Assembly (NCBI RefSeq): GCF_030525755.1
Contig: NZ_JAUNEC010000024.1
Coordinates: 1-25,464, forward strand
Origin: Alysiella sp.
Lineage (GTDB): Bacteria; Pseudomonadota; Gammaproteobacteria; Burkholderiales; Neisseriaceae
Length of the DNA: 25,464 nucleotides
Direction of reading: 5' to 3'
Shown: positions 7,658 through 15,112 of the stretch, piece by piece
Position numbering within the stretch: the stretch's first letter is position 1
How the letters are laid out: each line of letters begins with the position of its first letter
Notes under the pieces: model-generated
Seen by the model: the letters and a program-made list of their open reading frames with translations, nothing else
What the model was told of the DNA's origin: nothing
The model's database searches: none
Program-made: the position numbers and the translations under genes

Positions 7658-8332
7658 ATGAAAAAATGGATTTTAGCCGTATTGTTGACCAGTGCGTTGA
7701 ATTTTGCCTATGCGAAACCCTATCCACAACATGACTTATCAAAAATTATTACACCCAATCGTGTGGATTTTGCGCAGGCAGAGCAGGTGTATCAGGATTT
7801 AAGCAGACATGCGGCACGCTACCCGACCCAGTTTGACAATGCAAACGACAAAGTGCTTGCCGTTAAGGAAGCAAAAGAATTGGCGCGCATTTTTAATGCG
7901 CTGTTTGAAACAAAAATCATCACCCCAAAGCATGAAGCTTATCTCCAGCTCCTGCATCGTGCAGCGCGTGTTAATTGGATAGCACACAATTTGGATGTCC
8001 CGCAAGCTGCAACATGGACAGAACGCCATTATCAGACTTTGATGATGCAGTTGTCGGGTAAAGAGAAAGCCATATTGTTGAGCGAATACGGCAGTTTTTT
8101 GGCATCTTCTGGTCAAACCCAAAAAGCCGTTATCATGTATCAAAATGCCATTAAACAGGGATATCCTGCTGCCAAACGGGAATTGTCTATGGCATTGCTG
8201 TCGCAAAACAAAAGGGAGCAGGCTGTTCAAACTATGCATGAATATGTTCAAGCCCACCCCAAAGACACGGCAGCCAAAGAACTGTTGGTTGCAATGAAAA
8301 CAGGGCGCGTACAAATCAAATCCACACAATAA
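7658..8332 (+). CDS. Secreted protein with TPR/Sel1-like repeats, unknown function
   Basis: A 224-residue protein. Residues 1-19 (MKKWILAVLLTSALNFAYA) are a signal peptide with an AYA cleavage site, so the protein should be periplasmic. The rest is largely helical. The C-terminal third holds two TPR-like helical pairs: LLSEYGSFLASSGQTQKAV with MYQNAIKQGYPAAKREL, then QNKREQAVQTMHEYVQAHP with a DTAAKELL cap. The start ATG 7658 is chosen over an upstream in-frame codon because GGAGAG lies seven bases before it. It follows the small membrane protein by four bases, suggesting joint function at the inner membrane. A DUS pair (8337-8351) after its stop separates it from convergent bioH. Partner and role are unknown. 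Confidence 0.78.
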   Translation: MKKWILAVLLTSALNFAYAKPYPQHDLSKIITPNRVDFAQAEQVYQDLSRHAARYPTQFDNANDKVLAVKEAKELARIFNALFETKIITPKHEAYLQLLHRAARVNWIAHNLDVPQAATWTERHYQTLMMQLSGKEKAILLSEYGSFLASSGQTQKAVIMYQNAIKQGYPAAKRELSMALLSQNKREQAVQTMHEYVQAHPKDTAAKELLVAMKTGRVQIKSTQ

Positions 8333-8378
8333 AATTTTCAGGCAGCCTGAAACCCCAGTATGAAAACCGCAATTAAAT

Positions 8379-9113
8379 TTAAATTGCCGCAGCAAACGTT
8401 TCAATCCAATGCACACATTCTTGCGGGTGGCTCAAAAACGGCGCGTGGGCTGCCTTGTCAATCAACTGCAAACGTGCATTGGGCAAATGCCGTGCCAGAT
8501 ATTCACTCATGCGTGGGGGCGTTACGGCATCTTTATTGCCGCACACAATCAACACAGGCTGTCCAATTTCAGGCAGCATGGCACGAGCATCAGCGTGTTC
8601 CAGCGCATTAAGTGCCAAAGTCAAAGCCTGTGGCGAACCGTGTTTAAGCAAATCGGGTAACACTGCGTTCATCACACCCTGTTGCTCGGGTGTGTGTATC
8701 AGTTGCAAAGCCAAAAATTGGCGAACGTGTTTGGCATAATCGTATTGAAAAAAATCCACCATTTTATTCAGTAATTTGTTGTCCACACCTTCGGGATAAT
8801 CGGTTTCAGCACGCAATTTCGCCATGCCCGACATCAAAATCAAAGCGCGTACTTTTTCAGGGTGGCGTTGTGCCAAATGTAAAGCCACCAAGCTGCCCAG
8901 CGACCAACCCAATACAAATGCCTTTTCAGGCAGCCTTTGTGCAATGGCATCGGCTGCGGTGGCAATGTCAAATTCTGTTACATTAGGCGATGCGCCGTGT
9001 CCAATTAAGTCAGGTGTACTTACTTGCCAATCGGCAGTAAATGCGGTTTGAAAGCCTGTAAAAATCGCGCTGTTTACGCCCCAGCCGTGTATCAGACAAA
9101 GGTGTTTCATCAT
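8379..9113 (-). CDS. bioH: Pimeloyl-[acyl-carrier protein] methyl ester esterase
   Basis: A 244-residue alpha/beta hydrolase. BioH removes the methyl group from pimeloyl-ACP methyl ester, ending the early part of biotin synthesis. The oxyanion region LIHGWGVNS is near the N-terminus. The nucleophile elbow GWSLGS gives S71, D195 lies in CGNKDAVTP, and H223 in AAHAPFLSHP completes the triad. Length fits BioH (about 256). Two adjacent ATG codons (9111-9113 and 9108-9110) are possible starts; AGGG lies five bases before the first. Its start codon overlaps that of the divergent comF gene, and a bioH-gntX/comF divergent pair also exists in E. coli. Another small esterase is possible but less likely. 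Confidence 0.85.
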   Translation of the reverse strand: MMKHLCLIHGWGVNSAIFTGFQTAFTADWQVSTPDLIGHGASPNVTEFDIATAADAIAQRLPEKAFVLGWSLGSLVALHLAQRHPEKVRALILMSGMAKLRAETDYPEGVDNKLLNKMVDFFQYDYAKHVRQFLALQLIHTPEQQGVMNAVLPDLLKHGSPQALTLALNALEHADARAMLPEIGQPVLIVCGNKDAVTPPRMSEYLARHLPNARLQLIDKAAHAPFLSHPQECVHWIETFAAAI

Positions 9114-9792
9114 GTTTTCCCTGTTTGTTCAACGAAAATCGTGTTTATTATGCCATGCTTGGCAGTCGCAACCCATTTGTGAAGGCTGCCTGAATGATGT
9201 GCAAACTTTGTTTTTGCATGATAATCAGGTTTGTCCAAAATGTGCGCGTCCCATTATTTCAGGCAGCCTGTGTGGTCAATGTCAAACAAAACCACCTTTT
9301 TACGATGCGCTGTGGGCATCATGTAATTACACCACCCCCTTACCCGCGCTGTTGCACGAATGGAAACACATATGCCGTGCGGAATATGGGCGTTTATTCA
9401 GTCAACTCATGTTGCTTAATCCCCCTTTATGGCTGCCTGAAAGCCAAATTGATGCGGTTTTGGGTATGCCATTGAGCCGTGAACGTCGCTTGCAACGGGG
9501 TTTCAATCAAAGTGATGAGCTGGCACAGGAAATTACACGGTACTACAATTTACCACTTTTACCACACTACAGCGTTTTCAGGCAGCATAGACCGCCACAA
9601 AGTACCCTTGCCGAGGCAGAACGACAGCAAAATGTACGCCACATTTTTCAGGTAGCTGAAAATGTGAAAAATCGTAAAATATTGATAATTGACGATGTTG
9701 TTACCACAGGTGCAACTTTATCCGAGTTGGCACGCACGCTGCGAAAATCGGGGGCTGCGGCAATTTATGTTTGGGTAGTGGCGCGTAATTAA
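9112..9792 (+). CDS. comF: ComF/GntX family phosphoribosyltransferase-like protein
   Basis: A 226-residue cytosolic protein of the ComF family, needed for DNA uptake in several competent bacteria, although its precise reaction is unknown. The N-terminus carries four CxxC pairs (C11/C14, C23/C26, C41/C44, C54/C57), likely metal-binding. The C-terminal phosphoribosyltransferase domain has RGFNQSDELA, then the PRPP-binding loop ILIIDDVVTTGAT (near residues 194-206). The start ATG has AAAGGTG seven bases upstream, inside bioH. The gene itself contains two exact DUS (9183-9194, 9258-9269) plus one near copy, dense for 681 bases, in keeping with DUS enrichment in genome-maintenance genes. Its promoter must lie within the bioH coding region. 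Confidence 0.9.
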   Translation: MFSLFVQRKSCLLCHAWQSQPICEGCLNDVQTLFLHDNQVCPKCARPIISGSLCGQCQTKPPFYDALWASCNYTTPLPALLHEWKHICRAEYGRLFSQLMLLNPPLWLPESQIDAVLGMPLSRERRLQRGFNQSDELAQEITRYYNLPLLPHYSVFRQHRPPQSTLAEAERQQNVRHIFQVAENVKNRKILIIDDVVTTGATLSELARTLRKSGAAAIYVWVVARN

Positions 9793-9803
9793 TGCAAAAA
9801 TGA

Positions 9804-9832
9804 TTGACGATTGTTGTCAAAAACGGCATATT
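9804..9832 (+). promoter_or_regulatory. Candidate promoter for trmL
   Basis: TTGACG (9804-9809) and CATATT (9827-9832) are 17 bases apart, downstream of the comF stop and upstream of trmL. TATAAA near 9870 is an alternative -10 box. Confidence 0.45.
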
Positions 9833-9908
9833 GCGCCCTTTATCGGTTTAGACAAAGAATGAATTTTCATTATAAAACCGCGTGATACAAAATTGATGCG
9901 TGATAAAT

Positions 9909-10373
9909 ATGTTTACCGTTGTCCTTTACCAGCCTGAAATCCCGCCCAATACGGGCAACATCATTCGCCTGTGTGCCAACACAGGTTGTGATTTGCATTT
10001 GGTTAAACCTTTGGGCTTTCCTTTGGATAGCAGCAAAATGAAACGTGCTGGCTTGGATTATCATGAATTTTCTCAAGTTCGTGTACATGAAAATTTTGCC
10101 GATTGTCTGTCGGCTTTAAATGGACGGCGCATTTTCGCGCTGACCACCAAAGGGCAAACCCGTCCCGACCAAGTGGCATTTCAAGCAGGCGATGTGTTTT
10201 TGTTTGGACCTGAAACACGCGGTTTGCCTGCCGAAATTTTGGATACTTTGCCTGCCGAACAAAAAATCCGTTTCCCCATGCTGCCTGAAAACCGCAGCAT
10301 GAATTTGTCCAACACCGTTGCCGTAACCGTTTTTGAAGCATGGCGACAACTGGACTACGCAGGTGGCGTTTGA
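9909..10373 (+). CDS. trmL: tRNA (cytidine(34)-2'-O)-methyltransferase
   Basis: A 154-residue SPOUT-class enzyme that methylates the wobble-base ribose of certain leucine tRNAs using S-adenosylmethionine. Signatures are PEIPPNTGNIIRLCANTG at the N-terminus, KRAGLDYHEF, and the knot region LFGPETRGLP and NLSNTVAVTVFEAWRQL that binds the cofactor. Length equals E. coli TrmL (157). The start is ATG 9909 (MFTVVLYQPEIPP), since homologues begin at this point; an in-frame GTG three codons earlier is less likely. The ribosome site is weak. The rlpA-like gene follows on the same strand after a DUS (10387-10398). Confidence 0.93.
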   Translation: MFTVVLYQPEIPPNTGNIIRLCANTGCDLHLVKPLGFPLDSSKMKRAGLDYHEFSQVRVHENFADCLSALNGRRIFALTTKGQTRPDQVAFQAGDVFLFGPETRGLPAEILDTLPAEQKIRFPMLPENRSMNLSNTVAVTVFEAWRQLDYAGGV

Positions 10374-10443
10374 ATGTCATATGGTTTTCAGGCAGCCTAA
10401 AACCTGCAACCTATCTTCTTCAACTCAAGAACTGGAACACGTT

Positions 10444-11259
10444 TTGACCCAAACCAAAAACCTTTTTTTCATCAGCATAATGGGTTTGATGACCCTGACC
10501 AGTGTATTCAATCGCGCCGATGCCGCTCCTGCAAAAGCCAGTCCTGCCATTGCCCACCAAACCGATGTGAGCGGCAAATACATTCCCAATGCCGTAGCGA
10601 TTGCAGAACAGCTGCACCCCACCGCTAATTTAAGCTACAAAGTGGCAGGTAAGCGTTATTATCCCACAAAAAAAGTAACTGCTGATTTCAGTCAAACAGG
10701 TCGTGCTTCATGGTATGGACCAGGTTTTCACGGCAAAAAAACATCTAATGGTGAGCGTTTTGACATGAATATGATGACTGCGGCTCACCCCACTTTACCT
10801 ATTCCCAGTTATGTACGTGTAACCAATTTGGATAACGGAAAAACCGCCGTTGTTCGCATCAATGACCGTGGACCTTTTCACGGCAACCGCGCTATAGACC
10901 TTTCCAAAGCCGCAGCCAATAAACTGGGCTTTTTAAGTAAGGGGACAGCCAACGTTCGCATTGATGTCTTAACCGCTGATGAACGAACAAATCCCCCTGC
11001 CAACACATTGGCACATAAAGATGATGTTGCCAACATTACCACAGGCAAAAACATTTATGTGAGCCTGAAAACCTTTGACAACAAACATGAAGCACAAAAT
11101 TTTCTGGAAACCACCGCAGCACATTTAAAGCAAATACAAGCAGAACAACGCGCGATTATGGTTAAACATGGCAAAGCCTATTTGGTGCGTGTTGGTCCAT
11201 TTACCGAGCAAGAACATGCAGACAAAATTCACAACGGTCTAAAACAAGACGTAATTTAA
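10444..11259 (+). CDS. rlpA: RlpA-like septal lytic transglycosylase with SPOR domain
   Basis: A periplasmic protein of the RlpA family, which cleaves denuded glycan strands at the division septum. It has a double-psi beta-barrel domain from ASWYGPGFHGKKTSNGERFD to RAIDLSKAAANKLGF, and a C-terminal SPOR domain (about residues 195-260) that binds such strands. The residues matching the catalytic E, D and H of Pseudomonas RlpA are E104, D107 and H115. The start is uncertain. I chose TTG 10444, with GGAA six bases upstream, because it gives a good signal peptide (MTQTKNLFFISIMGLMTLTS...ADA). ATG 10333 would overlap trmL and translate a DUS; ATG 10480 gives a poor signal. Oddity: no lipobox cysteine, so it is probably not a lipoprotein. 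271 residues from this start. Confidence 0.82.
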   Translation: MTQTKNLFFISIMGLMTLTSVFNRADAAPAKASPAIAHQTDVSGKYIPNAVAIAEQLHPTANLSYKVAGKRYYPTKKVTADFSQTGRASWYGPGFHGKKTSNGERFDMNMMTAAHPTLPIPSYVRVTNLDNGKTAVVRINDRGPFHGNRAIDLSKAAANKLGFLSKGTANVRIDVLTADERTNPPANTLAHKDDVANITTGKNIYVSLKTFDNKHEAQNFLETTAAHLKQIQAEQRAIMVKHGKAYLVRVGPFTEQEHADKIHNGLKQDVI

Positions 11260-11789
11260 TCTGCCATACAACTAGATTTGATGACATGATTAAAGCCCCT
11301 AACTTTAAAATCGGTATGGATTTTAGTTAGGGGCGATTAAGCCTTGTGTTTGAGATGATGTCTTGATGACAAAGATACTGTTACAATTTACCCCTAACTT
11401 GGGGCTGGAATATACAAGGCTGCCTGAAACAGATTGGACATGGGTTCATATGGTTTCAGGCAGCCTGAAACCTTTGTAAAACCCACTTCCAACCTAATGT
11501 AGGGGCAGATTTGATATCCGTTTCTTTTTCAATTGATTGATAAAATAAAAATTCCTACAAGCCGAAACGGTTCAGGTATGAAGTTTGTTCCTACGAACCG
11601 AGTTTGGAAAACGTTTCAGCTAGAACCAGTATTCGCATGATTTTTTGATAGGAAGCCTTTCTTCAAGATTATGAATATGGGTTCTTAAATGTGCTTTATT
11701 GGCTTTTTCAGATTGAAGCATACCTTTTCAAGCTGCCTTTGTCGTACAATACATCTATTTTTCAAGCTTTCAAAAACAAAGGTAATACC
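11260..11789. other. Intergenic stretch between rlpA and ubiM with hairpins and repeat fragments
   Basis: No convincing gene. It holds a long hairpin (11295-11334), a second small CCCCTAACTTGGGG hairpin (11391-11404), two DUS (11417-11428 and 11455-11469) and a fragment (11500-11521) whose reverse complement recurs with 19 of 22 identities at 14985-15006. The rest is AT-rich and probably carries the ubiM promoter, which I could not fix. Confidence 0.6.
11295..11334 (+). terminator. Long hairpin after rlpA
   Basis: GCCCCTAACT (11295-11304) pairs with AGTTAGGGGC (11325-11334), and AAAATC (11307-11312) with GATTTT (11319-11324), leaving a two-base bulge and a six-base loop. The 16-bp stem lies 35 bases after the rlpA stop. 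It lacks a T-run, so it may be a repeat element or an mRNA 3' stabiliser rather than a terminator. Confidence 0.5.
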
Positions 11790-12968
11790 ATGGATACCGA
11801 TATTCTGATTGTTGGTGGCGGTCCAGCAGGTTTGGCGTTTGCCCGTCAATTTAAAGACACTACTTTACGTGTTACCGTTTTGGAAAAAGCCTCGCTGGAA
11901 TCGTTGCAAGAACCCGCTTATGACGGGCGTGAAATCGCACTCACACACCATTCACGTGAAATCATGCAAAATTTGGGTATGTGGCAACGCATTCCCGAAA
12001 ATGAAATTTATCGCTTGCGTGATGCCAAAGTCTATAATGGCACATCAGATTACACGTTGCACTTTCCGCAGCCCAGTCAAGCGCGTGGTGGCGCAACCGA
12101 CCGTTTGGGCAACTTGATTTCCAATCACAATATTCGCCGCGCTGCTTATGAAGAAGTTGAACAATGTCGCAATGTGGTAATCCAATGCGGTTTGGGCGTG
12201 AAAAAAGTACAAACCAATGCTGAACGTGCTTGGGTGGAGATGGAAAATGGTGATACCTTAACTGCCAAACTTTTGGTCGCCGCCGACAGCCGTTTCTCTC
12301 AAACACGCCGTCAGCTTGGTATTGCGGCGGATATGCACGATTTTGGTCGCACCGTCATTGTGTTCCGCACCCAGCATGACATTTCCAATCAACACACCGC
12401 CAGCGAATGTTTTTTCTACGGTCGTACCCTTGCACTTTTGCCGTTGGAAGAACATTTAACTAACTGTGTCATCACCATTACCAACACCAAAGCGCATGAA
12501 TTATTGGCTTTGTCGCCTGATGAATTGGCACAAGAATGTGAAACAATGTTGGGTGGTCGCTTGGGAAAAATGCAAGCGGCTGGTACGGTACATAGCTATC
12601 CTTTGGTGGGCGTGCATGCCGATAAATTCTGTGGTATACGCAGTGCATTAATTGGCGATGCGGCAGTGGGTATGCATCCTGTAACCGCACATGGCTACAA
12701 TTTGGGCTTGGAAAGTACCGATATTTTGGCAAAACTGATTATTCAGGCAGCCAATAAGGGGCAAGATATTGGCAACAAAGATTTGCTGGAAATGTACAAT
12801 TTCAAACACCAGCTACACACGCGCCCTTTGTATCATGGCACGAATGCGATGGTAACGTTCTTTACCACCGATGCTGCACCTGTACGCTTGTTGCGTGATG
12901 CCACTTTGCGAATCAGCAACAATTTGCCGCCATTGAAGAAATGGATTAGCAAGCAATTAACGGGATAA
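11790..12968 (+). CDS. ubiM: UbiM-type ubiquinone biosynthesis FAD-dependent hydroxylase
   Basis: A 392-residue flavoprotein monooxygenase of the UbiH/UbiF/COQ6 family, which hydroxylates the ring of ubiquinone precursors at the inner membrane. The N-terminal FAD motif is ILIVGGGPAGLAFARQF. Mid-protein VAADSRFSQTRRQLGI and the second FAD motif LIGDAAVGMHPVTAHGYNLGL follow in family order. Overall features, including EIALTHHSREIMQNLGMW and the ending KKWISKQLTG, fit UbiM of Neisseria, which is reported to hydroxylate several ring positions; that assignment rests on memory of the family. The start is ATG 11790 (MDTDILIVGGG), with AAAGG about seven bases upstream; upstream in-frame codons add an unconserved leader. 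No other ubi gene is in the window. Confidence 0.85.
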   Translation: MDTDILIVGGGPAGLAFARQFKDTTLRVTVLEKASLESLQEPAYDGREIALTHHSREIMQNLGMWQRIPENEIYRLRDAKVYNGTSDYTLHFPQPSQARGGATDRLGNLISNHNIRRAAYEEVEQCRNVVIQCGLGVKKVQTNAERAWVEMENGDTLTAKLLVAADSRFSQTRRQLGIAADMHDFGRTVIVFRTQHDISNQHTASECFFYGRTLALLPLEEHLTNCVITITNTKAHELLALSPDELAQECETMLGGRLGKMQAAGTVHSYPLVGVHADKFCGIRSALIGDAAVGMHPVTAHGYNLGLESTDILAKLIIQAANKGQDIGNKDLLEMYNFKHQLHTRPLYHGTNAMVTFFTTDAAPVRLLRDATLRISNNLPPLKKWISKQLTG

Positions 12969-13064
12969 GTTTTCAAAATACCCAATTTCATTAAAGGCAG
13001 AAAATTTTGCAATCGTCTTATTCGTGTTAATTTTAAACAATCATAAATAATGGGTTTCGCAAAG

Positions 13065-13102
13065 GATTGAGGCTGCCTGAAACTTTTCAGGCAGCCTCAA
13101 TC
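13065..13102. terminator. Opposed-DUS hairpin between ubiM and the symporter gene
   Basis: A perfect 17-bp stem, GATTGAGGCTGCCTGAA (13065-13081) with its complement (13086-13102), has a four-base loop. The arms contain two exact DUS in opposite orientation. It lies between convergent genes and likely terminates ubiM, although no T-run follows on the plus strand. Confidence 0.6.
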
Positions 13103-13138
13103 AATAAAATAGGCTTAAACCACTATGGGTTTAAGCCT
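13103..13138 (-). terminator. Terminator of the symporter gene
   Basis: AGGCTTAAACC (13111-13121) and GGTTTAAGCCT (13128-13138) form a perfect 11-bp stem with a six-base loop. On the minus strand it is followed by ATTTTATT. It lies 18 bases after the symporter stop codon. Confidence 0.75.
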
Positions 13139-13156
13139 GTTGTTCATTAAAGGGAC

Positions 13157-14674
13157 TTATTTTTTAATCTGTTTTTCTTTAAGACGCTCTTCCCAGAAAG
13201 TTGCGCCTTTGATTCCCAGTTTAACAGGGTCAAATACGAAATCTTTTACACCTGCTTTTTTCTGAGTTTCATAGTCTTTTAAAGCCAATAAAGTGGGCTT
13301 TGCAATAAAGAAAACTGCCAAAATACCCAAAATATTCAACCATGCGGTTAAACCGACGCCAATGTCGCCAATGTCCCATATGTAGCCCGAAGCCCCAACT
13401 GCACCATAAGCCACCGCTGACATGACAATCAATTTGATGAAGAACAAACTGCCTGTACCTGTTTTCAAGTAACGGCGCAGATAAGCCACATTGGTTTCGG
13501 CAATATAGTAGTAAGCCAAAATGGTGGTAAATGCAAAGAAGAAAATCGCCAAACCCACAAACACCTTACCAAAACCACCAAATACGCTGGCAACCGCTAA
13601 CTGTGTGAATGCTGGACCATTGATGTTGGTCTCGGCAGGCAAGTTTTGCACGATGAAGCTACCTGCTTCCAATGTGCCTTGAATATTGTATTGCCCTGTA
13701 ATCAAAATCATGAATGCGGTCGCAGAACAAACAAACAAGGTGTCCACATAAACCGAAAACGCTTGTACAAAACCTTGTTGTGCTGGGTGTTCCACTTCGG
13801 CGGCTGCTGCAGCATGTGGACCTGTACCTTGACCTGCTTCATTGGAATATACACCGCGTTTCACACCCCAACCAATCGCCGCACCAAAACCTGCTTGTGC
13901 GCTGAATGCGTCGCCCACAATTAAGCTAACCATAGCAGGCAACTGGTCAATGTGGATGAAAATGATGACCAAGGACATGATGATGTAGCCCAAAGCCATG
14001 AATGGCACAACCACTTGGCTGAAATTGGCGATGCGTTGGATACCACCAAAAATAATCATGCCCAAAATCACCAAGATGAACAGAGCAGCAATCAATTTAT
14101 TCATGCCGATTTCACCGAAGGCAGAAGTTTGTACCATTTGTCCTTCGCCAAAAATCATGGTGATGCCGTTTGCTACACCATTGGCTTGCACACCTGGTAA
14201 GAACAAACCGCACGATACAATCAACGATACGGCAAGCAAAATGCCGTAAAACTTACCGAAGCCGCCGCCAAAAAATTTATCAAAATAGTAAGCAGGACCG
14301 CCGCGGTACTCATTGCCATCTTTTTCTTTGTAAATTTGTGCCAGCGTGGACTCTACATAAGCGGTAGATGAGCCTAAAAATGCTGTTACCCACATCCAAA
14401 ACACCGCACCTGGACCACCAAAACCAATGGCAGCTGCTACGCCTGCGATGTTGCCCATGCCGACACGACCTGATAAAGCAACCGCTAAAGCCTGAAATGA
14501 ACTGATGCCTTCAGGTGAACTTTTGGGTGCAAACAACAAGCGCAACATTTCACCAAAATGGCGTACTTGCATGAAGCGAGTTAAAATTGAGAAAAACAAG
14601 CCCGTGCCTAAACACAGGTAAATCAAAGCAGGGCTCCATACCCAACCATTGATGGTGTTAATTAAATCTTGCAT
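13157..14674 (-). CDS. Alanine/glycine:cation (sodium) symporter family protein
   Basis: A 505-residue inner-membrane transporter of the AGCS family, which imports alanine or glycine with sodium or protons. About ten or eleven hydrophobic helices are spread through the protein. The AGCS signatures are GRVGMGNIAGVAAAIGFGGP near residues 70-89, the EYRGGPAYYF segment, and GVYSNEAGQGTGPHAAAAA in the middle. The C-terminal end is charged (WEERLKEKQIKK). The start is ATG 14674 with a strong AAGGAG seven bases upstream, rather than a codon 17 residues earlier. It is a single gene with its own hairpin terminator. No DUS lies in the gene. The exact substrate cannot be read from the sequence. Confidence 0.92.
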   Translation of the reverse strand: MQDLINTINGWVWSPALIYLCLGTGLFFSILTRFMQVRHFGEMLRLLFAPKSSPEGISSFQALAVALSGRVGMGNIAGVAAAIGFGGPGAVFWMWVTAFLGSSTAYVESTLAQIYKEKDGNEYRGGPAYYFDKFFGGGFGKFYGILLAVSLIVSCGLFLPGVQANGVANGITMIFGEGQMVQTSAFGEIGMNKLIAALFILVILGMIIFGGIQRIANFSQVVVPFMALGYIIMSLVIIFIHIDQLPAMVSLIVGDAFSAQAGFGAAIGWGVKRGVYSNEAGQGTGPHAAAAAEVEHPAQQGFVQAFSVYVDTLFVCSATAFMILITGQYNIQGTLEAGSFIVQNLPAETNINGPAFTQLAVASVFGGFGKVFVGLAIFFFAFTTILAYYYIAETNVAYLRRYLKTGTGSLFFIKLIVMSAVAYGAVGASGYIWDIGDIGVGLTAWLNILGILAVFFIAKPTLLALKDYETQKKAGVKDFVFDPVKLGIKGATFWEERLKEKQIKK

Positions 14675-15112
14675 GAACAACTCCTTACGATGTGGTGTGA
14701 TGACAATGTCAAAATTTACCTTCATGAAATGTAAAAATCAGGTCAAGATAACTTTAACCTTTTTTACATTTCCAAGTTACCACATTTTGCACACTTCAAA
14801 CAGCATAAAATTACCTTTATCATATTTTTGCAATAAATGGTGGATTTTTTCTTTAATTTTGTTTTTTCTTGAACCATTTTTAATGGAAATTAAAATATAG
14901 TCGTTTTATGTTGTGCCTCAATACCCATTGAGCATCATGTAAGGCTAAAACCTTTGTGAATCCATTTTTAAACGGACGTTAGATACGGATAAGAAATCTG
15001 CACCTATGAGGTGTGTTTTGTACAGATTTAAGGCTGCCTGAAAACCTTTCAGGCAGCCTTATTTTTATTTGGCTTCATGCGACATGCCAGCATTGTGTTT
15101 CAAGCTGTGTTT
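14675..15112. other. AT-rich intergenic stretch upstream of the symporter
   Basis: No convincing gene on either strand. The minus-strand part next to the symporter should hold its promoter. A repeat fragment (14985-15006) matches 11500-11521 in reverse complement. A strong hairpin with a T-run oriented to the plus strand lies at 15030-15070 although no plus-strand gene is visible before it. Confidence 0.6.
15030..15070 (+). terminator. Opposed-DUS hairpin with T-run
   Basis: AAGGCTGCCTGAAA (15030-15043) and TTTCAGGCAGCCTT (15047-15060) form a 14-bp stem with a three-base loop, followed by ATTTTTATTT. Both arms are exact DUS. It can also end minus-strand transcripts from the recombinase-like gene, whose stop is at 15113, but the T-run points to the plus strand. 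Confidence 0.65.

Noticed and set aside
7799..8416. 205-codon minus-strand frame opposite the TPR-like gene
   Set aside because: It would also overlap the bioH end; the plus-strand gene has a signal peptide and ribosome site, this one has neither.
14649..14900. 83-codon plus-strand frame upstream of the symporter
   Set aside because: Overlaps the symporter start and runs through AT-rich intergenic DNA; no ribosome site or recognisable domain.
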